DNA of 64,000 nt, from positions 31,725,621 through 31,789,620 of the forward strand of contig OY821784.1 in NCBI GenBank assembly GCA_963682175.1, written 5' to 3'. Below, one piece after another: positions 54,370-64,000 of the stretch (position 1 is the stretch's first letter; the number at the start of each line of letters is the position of its first letter). The DNA comes from Triglochin maritima. Taxonomy: Eukaryota; Streptophyta; Magnoliopsida; Alismatales; Juncaginaceae. The notes beneath the pieces were generated by a model. That model worked only from the letters and a program-made list of their open reading frames with translations, did no database searches and was not told the origin of the DNA. Made by a program: the position numbers and the translations under genes.

Positions 54370-54889
54370 CAAGGTTTCAAAACAGCATATGCGGTCATGT
54401 GCGAAATTGTGCCCAGGACCACATATGCGGTTGTGCGGTCGCATAAGTGGTCGCACAACGGCAAAAAAAAGTTTTTTTTTTGAAAAAAATCGAAAAAAAT
54501 TAAAATTAAAATCAAACAGCATATACACAGCTGTCTCCCACCCCACCATTCTTCTTCCTTCTTCTTCAACGTCTCGCCTCCTTTTTTTCTTTTCTCTCTC
54601 TCAAAACCATGGTTTTCAGAACCGAACCAGACGTCGAACCGGCAATGTCAAAGGTTCAGAGGTTCGACCGGGGTCGGACCGAATCAAACCGGTTGAACCG
54701 GTGACGTCAGCATGACGTCATAAATATAAATATACATTATATATTTTTATGAATTTTCTTGAATATAAGAGTAAAATTTAGGAATAAATAGGAAATAAGT
54801 CAATAACAAATAGTCAAATACACAAATACAAATAGTTTAACTTCGAAGTTCAAATATCGAATCCAAATAACAGTGTAAGGATTTATGGA

Positions 54890-57800
54890 AGTCGCATCCA
54901 ATCCGGATCATCCTCATTGTTATTTGCATTGACGTCCCCGTCCTCGTCTTCTATATCTTCCCCAACATCATCTTCATCATCTTCACCATTGATTAATACT
55001 TCATCATCTTCAATGGCCACATTCTCATCGACATTCATTACTTCTACAATTAATAAAGGAAATTGTTCATAATAAAAAGTGCACAACATTAACACAATTT
55101 AATGTAACTAAATTTTTTTCAATTATCAATTCTAAATTGTAATCTTTATACCTTTTCCTTTCTTGCTTCCACTTGTTTTGGTAATCGGTCTTGCTTCCTC
55201 ACGGACCATACTCTCAAGTTCATCAATATCAAGTGGAGGGTCATCATCGGATGATACGATCCATTCCTCCGCAACATCAATGGTGCCAACATCAATTGGA
55301 TCAAAGTTGATGCCTTTCATTTGGCTCCTAGTGGTCAAATGAAAACAATTCAATCATTAATAAATATTAACTCCAAGTCTTACATGAAAATAATGATGAT
55401 TTACGAATACTTACCGACGTTGAAGATGTAGATTATATTGGATGAAGACAAGATCATTGAGTCTTTGATGTTCCAATCTATTTCTTTTCTTTGTATGAAT
55501 CATCTCGAATACACTCCAATTCCTTTCACATCCGGAAGAGCTACATGTTTGGCTAAGATTCGGACCGCGATCCTTTGGAGATTTGGACATTCATTACAAA
55601 ATGTGCTCCACCACTCGCTCGGCAATTGAACATTCAAAGACTGTATGGCCATTGGTCGTCTGAAATTCTTTTGTTGGTTAGCAAACATTTCCATCTCTTT
55701 ATTAATCTTTCTGAGCAAACTAATCTTGTCGCCAATCACTTTCTCAATGACATCAAATAGGCCATTTTGGATTTCTGGGTGCTTTGAAAAGGTTGCTTTG
55801 TTGTAGTGGAGCTTGAGATTCAACCAATATGCAGCTGCATGAATGCTTCTGTGTAGTTGCTTGTTCCACCTACGGTCTATTATCTTCCAATAAGGCATGT
55901 ACTCTTTCTTTCTCCCACGAAACAATTTCCTGATTGCTTCTTTTGATTTATCCATTGCCTTATATGTACCCCATAGCTATCCTATCATCAGAGTCTACAA
56001 GCCTCAACACACGAACCAAAGGCTCAGTTGCTCGAACAATCCGAGAAGAATTCCAAAATCCTGTGCTCACCAAGATCTCCTTCACTATCTTTCCTTTCTC
56101 AGTAAATAGTTTGACGTGGTGAACTCTTTACTCAAAAACACAAATTGCAAATCATCATTGTGAGTTAAAGGACTTTGAAGTGTCAGAAATGTAGTAGCAA
56201 ACCTTGTGGCTCCAGGGTGAACAATTTCTGTCCAACCAGGTCTTTTACTCAACAAAGATAACACGTAAATGTGATTGTAAACGAACTTGGTTATCTCAGT
56301 AGCTTGTTTAACCAACTCTTGCACATCAGGAAATTCACTTATTTCTTTGAGCATCAAGTTCAAGCAGTGGGCAGCAAAAGGTGACCAAAATAGAGATGTA
56401 TACTCCTCTAACAATCTACCAGCTGCAACGTAGTTGGCGGCATTGTCAATAACAACTTGAACTACATTATCACTTCCAACCACTTCAATGACTTCCTTGA
56501 AGAGTTGACACAAATTTTCTCCTGTTTTGATCACATCACTGGCATCCACAGACTTTAGAAACACAACTCCTTTAGGTGAGTAAGCAAGGAAATTAATCAA
56601 GTTTCTATTCCTTTTGTCAAGCCAACAATCAGCCATTAAAGTGCACCCAGTGTCTTCCCACTGCTTCCTGAAATCTGATACAAACACTGACATTTCTTGT
56701 TGGAGGACGGGAGGAGGACGGGGAGCTACTGATCAACTCACCACAGGAGAATGCCCGTCTCCTGAGCTATAGGGACCGCTGATTGGCGGTCTAAAAGGCA
56801 CGTCTCGTGCGCTGCCTTAGACCGCCCTGATCTTCATGCATTTTTCCTTCAATGGACTCCACTAGATCCATGCTTGATCTATGCAACTGGGGGCACGAAA
56901 GAAAGAATGTGACTCTCTCTTTCTACTCACATCCTCACTCTTTTTCCATACAATTTCGTGGCTCAACTTGTAATGCTTGTAATCTATTGTTGTTGTATTG
57001 TTGTGCTCTTACAAATGGTGAATTCTAGTGCTTTATATAGGCACTTACATGACCCTACAACTTCCAAATATAAAGACTACATAAACATGATCATTCAAGA
57101 TCATTACACCCTCTACTTAAATTGCATACATAATTAGGACGAAAATTACACAAAAAATAAAAGGACTCGTCTCTTCCACTCCCTCAACCTTTTGTCTTCT
57201 CATGTGTTGACTCTTCAACCCCTTGATGAGTCATCAAGCAATGATGATGTGGCGGGTGACTAGGACGCCACATAGGGTTAAGTCGCCACCTATGATTAAG
57301 TTCAATTCTCAATATTTCTTTCTTCATTCCTTGCAGCAAATTAATTCCGAGATCATGGTATGATGGTCTCTTGTAACCTGGGCCATAAGCTATTACTGCA
57401 TTCAACATCTCCTGAAAAATTTCGTTGTCAACTGCATAAAAAGGAAGACAAGCATAATACACCCATTTCGCCACTTTCATGTCTACAAACAACTTCCTTT
57501 CTTTCGTCTGAAATGCACTTTCAATCGACAGTTGTGAACCTGGTGTTGTGCGTGGTGCAACACGTAAGTATGAAACGACCTTGCCATCAAAAGAACCAAC
57601 TTTTGGTTTTGAACTACTAGCACCAGATGCAATTGGACGTGTTCTCTTCTTAACAGCAGCCACTTCAACATCTTCGTCCTCTAATTCGACTTCAAGAGCT
57701 GCAACTGCAATTTCTTTTTTTTTTTGCAACAATTTCACCCAAGATTTTTTGCATTTGGTATGAAACATCATAAGGAACCTTTGAGCAACCACCAATTGCT

Positions 57801-57997
57801 CATTTCTGACCAGCCAAATCTTGTTTCATTCGATTAATAATTCCACCACCAGCATATTTTTTCATACAAAACATACATGTGTAGATTTTTTTTTTATTTT
57901 GGATCTTCAAAAACAGAAACATACTGCCATGCTGGATCTGATTTGCCTCTATAACCGCTTCTAACAACATGGGAACTATCATCCGGATTCGATGACA
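54890..57997 (-). pseudogene. hAT transposase (BED finger, DUF659, dimerisation region), frameshifted and split by a solo LTR
   Basis: ATG at 57997 gives MSSNPDDSSHVVRSGYRGKS, then DPAWQYVSVFED. A poly-A slip follows, then YTCMFCMKKYAGGG and NRMKQDLAGQK, a BED-like finger whose first His is Asp. A stop and a second poly-A slip (near 57715) precede the basic/acidic linker, then VYYACLPFYAVDNEIFQEML and YKRPSYHDLGINLLQGMKKE. There the solo LTR interrupts. The catalytic DUF659 part continues (56085-56693): DTGCTLMADCWLDKRNRNLI, NVVQVVIDNAANYVAAGRLL, FAAHCLNLMLKEISEF. Two more frameshifts (about 56112 and 55966) precede 55955-55500 (LPSEWWSTFCNECPNLQRIA) and the C-terminal frames to about 54890, which are acidic. 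Confidence 0.88.
56698..57314. mobile_element. Solo LTR, 617 bp, TSD TTTCT, inside the hAT transposase
   Basis: Reads TGTTGG at the left and CAATA (from CAACA) at the right, with TTTCT at 56693-56697 and 57315-57319. The insertion interrupts the transposase codons for GMKKE-MSVFVSD exactly, and the transposase reading continues once the insert and one TSD copy are ignored. A CTATATAAAG TATA-like box on the minus strand suggests that orientation. It has no CGGTCGACCG copies. Confidence 0.8.
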
Positions 57998-59034
57998 TGA
58001 TCAAATCTGTTAAATACATAAATGTTAATTATAATTTCAAGTTTTCAACCATTTCCTAAACAATTTTACAAAAAACCCCACCAAGATAAAAACAGAAAGA
58101 CAAAAAGTCACTCTCATTTGGAATTCATCATTGTCATGTGAAGACCCAAAACATAAACTCCAATCTTTCTTAACCATGTTAAAAAAATCAATTATTTCTT
58201 TTGGAAACCACTGTCACGAGAAACCAAAAACATAAAACCAAATCTTTAAAAAAAAGTCAAATATTTCTTTCAGAAACCATCAAAACCAACCCACATTCAG
58301 AAACAAAATCACAAACTACAAAAAAAACTCATGAAAACAAACAATTGATCACCAAACTTAAGAGTTAAGAACTAAAATAAACAAGATCAAAGCTACAAAC
58401 TACAAAAAAATCCAACAAAAACAAAACAAAAATTACACATGCACTGAAAATAAGAAATAAACATGAAAATAAAAAATACCGGTAAGAGGTGGTTGGAGGA
58501 GTGGCCGGTGATGATGGGAGTTTTGGTCGGAGGTGGCCGGAGGATCACCGGAAGTGGGAGGAGTGAGGGGAGAGTCGGCGCGTAGGGGAGAGGTGACTTG
58601 GGGAGAGTCGGCGTAGGGGAAGGAGGGTTTTGTGGCCTGTGGGTTTTCTTTTCGGATCTGGAGATCCGATTAACCGATTGTCTCGAACCGCCGGTCTAAC
58701 CGCACGGTTGAACCGGTCGAACCCCCGGTTAATCACGGTTCACTTCAAAAACGGTTTTTGCACCCTCACCGGAACGAACAGGCCACCGGTTCACGGTCGA
58801 ACCGGTCCGACCAGCCAATCTGGTCCGGTTTTCAGAACACTGCTCAAAACCCTCTCCCAACACCATTCTCCACCCCACCCCACCTTCACCATGCCTTGTG
58901 CGACCGCATATACGGCCGCACAGATTGCACACTGTTGGGTGCGACTGTGCGGTGGTCGCATATGCGATCTCATGCCCCAACTCGCTTTGTGCGACCACAC
59001 TTTAAAACAATGACGGGTGCGAGGGGTAAAGAAG

Positions 59035-59900
59035 CTAGTTGAGGATAGTAGGATACGCATAAGTAGTTGGAATGTTGGAACTTTAACAGGGAAGTTGAGA
59101 GAGTTAATGGATGTGATTAACAGAAGAAAAGTCAATATTCTTCGTGTTCAGGAGACCAAATGGGTAGGTGAAAAAGTCAAAGAAGTTGAAAATACAGGGT
59201 TTAAGTTATGGTATAGTGGAAAAGATAGAAACAAAAATGGAATATAGATCTTAGTAGATAAGAGCCTAAAGACGAGGTGTAGAGGTTAAAAGTCAAGGTG
59301 ATCGAATAATTTTGATTAAGTTAGTTATCAGAAAACTGATTTTGAATCTCACTAGCGCATATGCCCCACAAATAGGTTTTAGTGAAACAGTGAAGAAGCA
59401 GTTTTGGGAGGACCTTAACATTATGGTGAGAGGGATTCTTAGTAGTGGGAAACTTTGTATTTGATGAAATTTTAACGACCATGTTGGTAAATATAGCGAA
59501 TGGTTTGAACGTATCCATGGAGGGTTTGGGTTTGGGTTAGGAACCAAGAAAAAGAAGATTTTCTAAATTTCGCTGTAGCATATGACCTTATGGTAGCAAA
59601 TACTTTCTTTAGGAAAAGAGAATCTCATTTGGTTACATTTTGTAGTGGTCAACATCAGAGTTAAATTAATTTTGTGCTTACTGAGAAGATGATCAAAGAT
59701 CTTGTATAGATTGTAAGGTAATACCTGGAAAGTGTGTGATGACTCAACATAAGTTCGTAGTACTGAACTTTCGCTTTCGTATTGGTGTGATACGAAATAA
59801 GTGTAATAAAAATGTGAAGATTAAGTGGTGGAATCTTAAAGGAGAAAAATATATTAGATTTAGGGATAGACTTATGGTATAGGGACATTGGGATGTTGTA
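59035..59900 (+). pseudogene. RTE LINE AP endonuclease
   Basis: The first clear stretch is RISSWNVGTLTGKLRELMDV, then INRRKVNILRVQETKWVGEK, the N (SWNVGTL) and E (QETKW) motifs of the APE domain, followed by GFKLWYSGKDRNKNGI, a stop and further broken frames around 59300-59900. The domain would nick the target DNA. Confidence 0.82.
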
Positions 59901-60347
59901 GGAGACATTAATAGTATGTGGGAGGGTATGCATCTTACATTCGACGAGTGGCTAAAGAAGTTTGTGGGAAGAGTAGATGAGGTAGACTAGATTCAAGAGA
60001 CACGTGGTGGTAGAATGATGATGTACAACAGACAATTAAAACTAAGAAATAATGTTATAATATGTGGTTTAAAGATAAAAATGAAACTAACTTAGAAGAG
60101 TATATGTTGGCTGATAAAAATGCTAAGAAATCAGTAAGAGATGCTAGAGGAGTTGTTTATTAGAATTTATACAAAAAGTTTGAATCAAACGAGAGAGAGG
60201 TTGGAATATATAAGTTCGCTAAAATAAAACAGAAGAAAACTACATACCTTAATTAAGTTAAATGTATTAAAGATGATAATAATAACATTTTAGTTAAGAC
60301 GAAGGATATCAAGCAAATGTGAAGAGTGTATTTTGATAAGTTGTTGA

Positions 60348-61755
60348 ATGGAGAAAATGATAGCGACACTTTTGAAGTGGAGGATACAATTGAAGAATCT
60401 TAGACGATTTGTACGGAGGATAAGAGAAGTTGAGGTTAAGGAAGTCTTAAAAATGATGAAAGTTTGTAAGACTTTAGGACCAGACGAGATCCCGATTGAG
60501 GTATGGAAATGTCTTTGGGATGAAGCAGTAACGTGGTTAACTAAATTGTTTAGTAGTATCTTTGAGAAAAATAAAATACCAAATGAGTGAAAAATAATTA
60601 CTTTGGTACCAATTTACTAGAATAAAAGGGATATTCAAAGTTGCACTAATTATAGAGGTATCAAGCTCATGTGTCATACTATGAAATTGTAGAAAAGAGA
60701 AATTGAGCACCGTCTAAGGAAAAAGACATGTTAGATATAATCAATTTGATTTCATGCCTGGAAGGTCAACGATAGAGGTCATATTTCTTATTAGACAACT
60801 TATGGAGAGGTATAGAGAACAAAAGAAAGATCTACACATGATTTTTATTGATTTAGAAAATGCATATGATAGAATTCAAATAAATGTTATGTGGTGGGAC
60901 CTAGAGAAGAAGAATGTATCAACAAAATACGTAAACTTAATTAAAGAAATGTATGAAGGAGTTGAAATTAGCATTAGAATTTGTGATGGTGTGACTAAAA
61001 CTTTTCCGATAAAAATTGTACTTCATCAGGGTTCAACTTTAAGTCTATATCTTTTTGCTTTAGTAATGGACAATGTGACAAAAGACATACAACATGAGGT
61101 TCCATGGTGTATGTTTTTTGCGGATGATGTAGTATTAATTGACGATAGTAGGGTATGTGTAGAGAGAAAATTATATTTGTAGAGAAATACTTTAGCAACA
61201 AAATATTTTAAACTAAGTATATCTAAAACTGAATATATAAAGTGTTGTTTCAGTGCCGTTAATACCGATGAAAATGGGATTGTATTAGATTGGCAAGTAG
61301 TGCGTAGAAAAGATATTTTTAGATATCTTGGATCAATACTTCAAAAAGATGGGAAGATCGATGAAGATGTTAACCATAGGATTAGAGTATGATGGATGAA
61401 ATGACGACAAGACTCAGATGTCTTATGTGACAAGAAAATTACACTTATGTTAAAAGGAATTTTTTATCGAATCGCAATAAGACCTGCAATGCTATATGGT
61501 GCGGAATGTTGGACCACTCAAATACAACATATACAAAAGATAAGTGTATCAAAAATGAGGATGTTGAGGTGGATGTGTGGTCATACGCGAATGGATCGGA
61601 TTAGAAATGAAGACATTCGTGAGAGAGTTGGAGTTGCTTCAATAGAAGAGAAAGTTATACAACACAAACTGAGATGGTTTAGACATGTACAAAGAAGACC
61701 TATGAAGACACCTATAAGAAGAGAAGTATTGAATCGGATTGAAGACACAAAATAA
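60348..61755 (+). pseudogene. RTE LINE reverse transcriptase and C-terminal domain
   Basis: Pieces in several frames: TLGPDEIPIEVWKCLWDEAV, MPGRSTIEVIFLIRQLMERY, LHMIFIDLENAYDRI (motif A; usual EKAYDR), HQGSTLSLYLFALVMD (motif B; usual HQGSALSPYLF) and MFFADDVVLIDD (motif C with intact ADD). Then IFRYLGSILQKDGKIDEDVN, and the C-terminal AIRPAMLYGAECWTTQIQHI with MRMLRWMCGHTRMDRIRNED and LRWFRHVQRRP. This pattern is the plant RTE type. Confidence 0.9.
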
Positions 61756-61930
61756 AGGTAGACCACGATTGACTTGGGAGGAAGCGGTCAAAAGAGATCT
61801 AAAAGATTGAAATGTTCCTTGGGAATTTGCATTAGATAGAAATACGTGGAAGATGACGATTCACGTGCCTGAACCATGACTCCTTAGAGTTTCATTTCTA
61901 GGCTACCTCAAGTAGTTTGGGATTAAAGAC

Positions 61931-61952
61931 TTTGTTGTTGTTGTCGTTGTTG
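61931..61952 (+). repeat. (TTG)n tail of the LINE
   Basis: TTTGTTGTTGTTGTCGTTGT followed by the TSD. One C breaks the run. Confidence 0.85.
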
Positions 61953-61971
61953 TATCATACTTTTTAGAAAA

Positions 61972-62458
61972 CAGGAAAATGTGCCTAGTAAAGTTGTGTC
62001 CATGTCATAGTATCTTGTGTCTCAAGGTCTGTATCCCTACTCCATAGTTGAATAGTAATTGTGCTACCCAACATTATTTTTCTACCGATAATAAGTAATT
62101 CGTGTAGATCATGTGCCAATGCCTCTTTGGAAACATGTTCTTCCCAAGTTCCAATTTTAAAAGAAAGAATGCTTAGAGAGATTTATCTCCTCATTGCTAA
62201 ACTTTGTTTCGTCTTGATTTATTAAAGAGATGATATTTCCTTCGTTGTTGTTGTGATATTTGATGATGCACTGCGTAATTGATATTTAAATATCCTTTAA
62301 TTACTATGGCTAAGGCAGTTGGATACGGAAATGCATTGAAAATAAAAAACTAACGTAAACTGATCTACAAGACCATTGAAGAACAAAACCTGAACATATT
62401 CCAAGCACAGATTGCGCTCACAGCATATATATTTAGTGGAGAAAATAACCAGTATTAC
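61972..62458. other. Intron-like sequence between the LINE and the 62.5-kb exon
   Basis: AT-rich. The exon blocks expected here in a GTF3C2-like gene (IAVAAHPP-type and the AHxGKVAWD block) are not found. The latter is instead at 26.2-26.6 kb. Confidence 0.5.
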
Positions 62459-62552
62459 ATCACGTCTAGCTTGAGATTCAGTTTTCTGGAAACCTCTGGG
62501 ACACCAGTCTAATGCCCACACAGACCCACCAGCATGTAACAAAAAATCATCA
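62459..62552 (-). pseudogene. GTF3C2-like exon (GGSVWALDWCP block)
   Basis: Acceptor CTTTCCCAG at 62553-62561 and donor GTAATA. Reads DDFLLHAGGSVWALDWCPRG then FQKTESQARRD. The GGSVWALDWCP motif is the hallmark of plant TFIIIC-2-like WD proteins just before the first WD blade. Splice signals look intact, so this exon could still be functional. The call as pseudogene rests on defects of the exons further downstream. Confidence 0.65.
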
Positions 62553-62903
62553 CTGGGAAAGAAAACTTGTTAACTCCTTTAGTTACTGCTATGTGAATAA
62601 ACATATCAAGAAAAAAACTGACTAAAAACCGCAGGCACATGATGGTCAACATTCCAATAAGAACTTAAGGGAAAACTAAAGCATGATGTATTGCTCATGC
62701 AAAAATCAAAATGGGTGAAAGCATGATAAAACAAGTAGGTATCCACACAAAAAAGAGGTCATACCAGTTGAGATCTTCAGGTTGACCAAAAGCAGACTCT
62801 TTTTCCTGAATTCCACGCAGACAATCAAAACCAACAACCCAAAAGGAAGACAAACCAGAATTTTACAGAAATAAAACCAACAAAAAGTTTTTGAAACATC
62901 AAC

Positions 62904-63027
62904 CTGGGTAAGGTTGCTTCTTGGGATTCTAGCAGCGGAAAACTGTGGCAAGCTGATGGTGACGACAGAATCCTCCCAGACCAAGTGCACATCTTTAGGC
63001 TCATAATGGAAGTACTTCCACTCCCTG
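62904..63027 (-). pseudogene. GTF3C2-like exon (N-terminal, WKYFHYEP..LPQFSAA)
   Basis: Begins after an AG near 63028, reads REWKYFHYEPKDVHLVWEDS then VVTISLPQFSAARIPRSNLT, and ends CAG before a GTTGAT donor. Its position upstream of the GGSVWALDWCP exon agrees with the family order, and the phrase W-Y-FEP-----W-----T--LPQFS is plausible for it. Splice sites look good. Confidence 0.55.
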
Positions 63028-63060
63028 CTCTTCCAACACAATAAAACCAACCAAACCACT

Positions 63061-63910
63061 TAAAAACACATTTCTTTCTCATTGAAAGTGGAAAACCAAA
63101 GCTGTGAAATTTTGGAAATACCACGAACAATACAATTGCCAAAAAGATTCTTTAGAAACTATAATACCATTACCTGAAAAACACAATGTTTAGAATTTTA
63201 AGAAGGTATCGCGAAACAACAAAACCAACCAAATTTCCCAAACAAAACCACATTTTTATTGCAAACTGAAACACAACAAACACAATTTCCAAAAAGAGTG
63301 TTTAGAAAACATAGAACTAAAATCAGAACACAATGTTAGAATTGTCAGAAGCTGTTCCAACACAACAAAATCAAATAAATTGCTTATGACAATCACATGT
63401 TTCATCAGAAAAGACAACATCGGAAACAAACCAAATATCCGATATTTCTAGAAGAAGAAGATAAGAAACCAAACTAACGCAAGCATAGGTTGATTTTCCC
63501 CCCATAGCATCACGAACAACACGATCTTCAAGGGAAAAAAACAGAAACCAACCAAATTGCTTAAACACATTTCTTTCTCATTAAAAGAGAACCAAGGCCG
63601 TGAAATTTTGGAAATATCACGAACAATACAATTGCCAACAATATTCTTTAGAAACTATAATATCATTACCTCTACAACACAATGTTTAGAATTTCAAGAA
63701 GTTGTCGCGACACAACAAAACCAACCGAGCTTCCCCCAAAAAAACACATATTTCATTGAAAACCGAAATACAGGAAACACAATTGCAAAAAAGAATGTTA
63801 AGAAAATATAGAACCAAAATCTGAACAACACAATGTTGGACAAAATCAAACAAATTGCTTATGACAAAATCGCTTGTTTTATCGGAAAAGACGGTATTTC
63901 TAAGAAAAAA
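63061..63910. repeat. Imperfect tandem duplication, unit about 490-500 bp
   Basis: 63061-63455 and 63561-63910 align along their length. Shared landmarks are ACACATTTCTTTCTCATTRA, TTTTGGAAATAYCACGAAC, ACAATGTTTAGAATTT and CAAATTGCTTATGACA-like phrases, offset by about 480-500 bp. They lie in an intron or 5' region of the minus-strand gene. A candidate exon (VVRDAMGGKSTYAC, about 63484-63530) lies between the two copies. Confidence 0.75.
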
Positions 63911-63934
63911 AACAGAAACCGAACCAACACGCTG

Positions 63935-64000
63935 CGCTCAGTTGAGGAACGTCACTATGGAAGCGAATAGGCGGACGTCGTCGGGTTGGGGTTTGCCGTC
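63935..64000 (-). other. Possible exon at the window edge, unrecognised
   Basis: The minus strand opens from the window edge as DGKPQPDDVRLFASIVTFLN before a stop. GC content is higher than in the neighbouring sequence and the codon use looks coding. Too short to assign; it may be the first exon of the GTF3C2-like gene or the end of another gene beyond the window. Confidence 0.35.

Larger units (their letters stand above)
54608..58842 (-). mobile_element. Transposase-bearing hAT element, 4235 bp, TSD CTCAAAAC
   Basis: The left end CATGGTTTTCAGAACCG and inverted right end CAGTGTTCTGAAAACCGG are TIR partners. The TSD CTCAAAAC is perfect (54600-54607 and 58843-58850). Both subterminal regions are rich in AACCGG and TTCGACCGG motifs. 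It encodes a BED-type hAT transposase on the minus strand. Confidence 0.93.
54370..59012. mobile_element. Short non-autonomous hAT, about 400 bp without its own insertion, TSD ACGGGTGY
   Basis: The left end CAAGGTTTCAAAACAGC and the inverted right end CATTGTTTTAAAGTGTGG are imperfect TIR partners. Flanking 8-mers are ACGGGTGT (54362-54369) and ACGGGTGC (59013-59020), an 8-bp TSD with one mismatch. Subterminal repeats of GTGCGACCGCATAT type occur at both ends. The element body is 54370-54607 plus 58851-59012; the rest is the inner hAT. Confidence 0.82.
54036..61952 (+). mobile_element. RTE-clade LINE with (TTG)n tail, carrying nested hAT elements
   Basis: Bounded by a perfect 19-bp TSD. Removing the hAT block (54370-59012 plus one TSD copy) leaves about 3.27 kb, the usual RTE size. 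It encodes an AP endonuclease and RT, ends in an uninterrupted-looking TTGTTGTTG tail (61931-61952) and has no second ORF. It lies in the intron between GTF3C2-like exons at 52.8 and 62.5 kb. Coding frames contain many stops, so it is dead. Confidence 0.92.

Noticed and set aside
59293..59933. Minus-strand frames of 84-90 residues
   Set aside because: Opposite strand of the LINE endonuclease region, with no own motifs.

Overview
This window is plant nuclear DNA, most likely from a eudicot. The evidence is LTR retrotransposons primed by plant initiator tRNA-Met, a CACTA element with a Ulp1-type ORF, hAT and Mutator-like transposases, an RTE-clade LINE with a (TTG)n tail, GT-AG introns and an AT-rich background. 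I see no bacterial operons, rRNA, tRNA or CRISPR. Almost all of it is transposable elements, many nested inside one another and closed by target-site duplications (TSDs) that I could read directly. The species cannot be named from this sequence.

Layout: 1-4171 is the 3' part of a CACTA element with degraded TNP and Ulp1-like ORFs. 4172-5210 is unassigned and 5211-5850 is a Ty3/gypsy LTR fragment. 5966-9180 is a minus-strand solo LTR of the same family as the gag-only element at 31 kb, split by a non-autonomous CACTA (6241-7914, TSD CTT). 9395-17830 is a minus-strand Ty1/copia element with both LTRs and decayed gag-pol. 18633-26032 is a Tekay-like Ty3/gypsy chromovirus whose 3' LTR is truncated and followed by a second copy of about 285 bp of its 5' flank. 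26214-26648 is an exon resembling TFIIIC subunit 2 (GTF3C2-like WD protein), and 26649-27455 is a stray piece of copia internal sequence. 27968-44493 is a Sirevirus-like Ty1/copia element interrupted by two further elements: a gag-only LTR element (31411-36283, TSD CCAAC) in its integrase, and a coding-poor LTR element (39351-42427). Its 3' LTR contains a scrambled filler block. 45461-47361 is a gypsy solo LTR (TSD CTTGT). 47616-51140 is a TIR element holding a hAT remnant (47851-50204, TSD GTTTTAAT).

From 52 kb to the right end lies a low-copy locus read on the minus strand: GTF3C2-like exons near 63.0, 62.5, 52.8, 52.5 and 52.2 kb. Between them are a MULE transposase fragment and a chain of insertions: an RTE LINE (54036-61952, 19-bp TSD), holding a short hAT (54370-59012), holding a transposase-bearing hAT (54608-58842, TSD CTCAAAAC), holding a solo LTR (56698-57314, TSD TTTCT).

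The most striking unexplained signal is a short CpG-rich palindrome, CGGTCGACCG, repeated in dense degenerate arrays inside the LTRs of at least five different retrotransposon lineages, both copia and gypsy. In the copia LTRs the arrays sit upstream of the TATA box. In the gypsy LTRs they sit downstream of it. No clearly intact host gene was found; the coding content is decayed transposon ORFs plus broken exons of one host-like gene.
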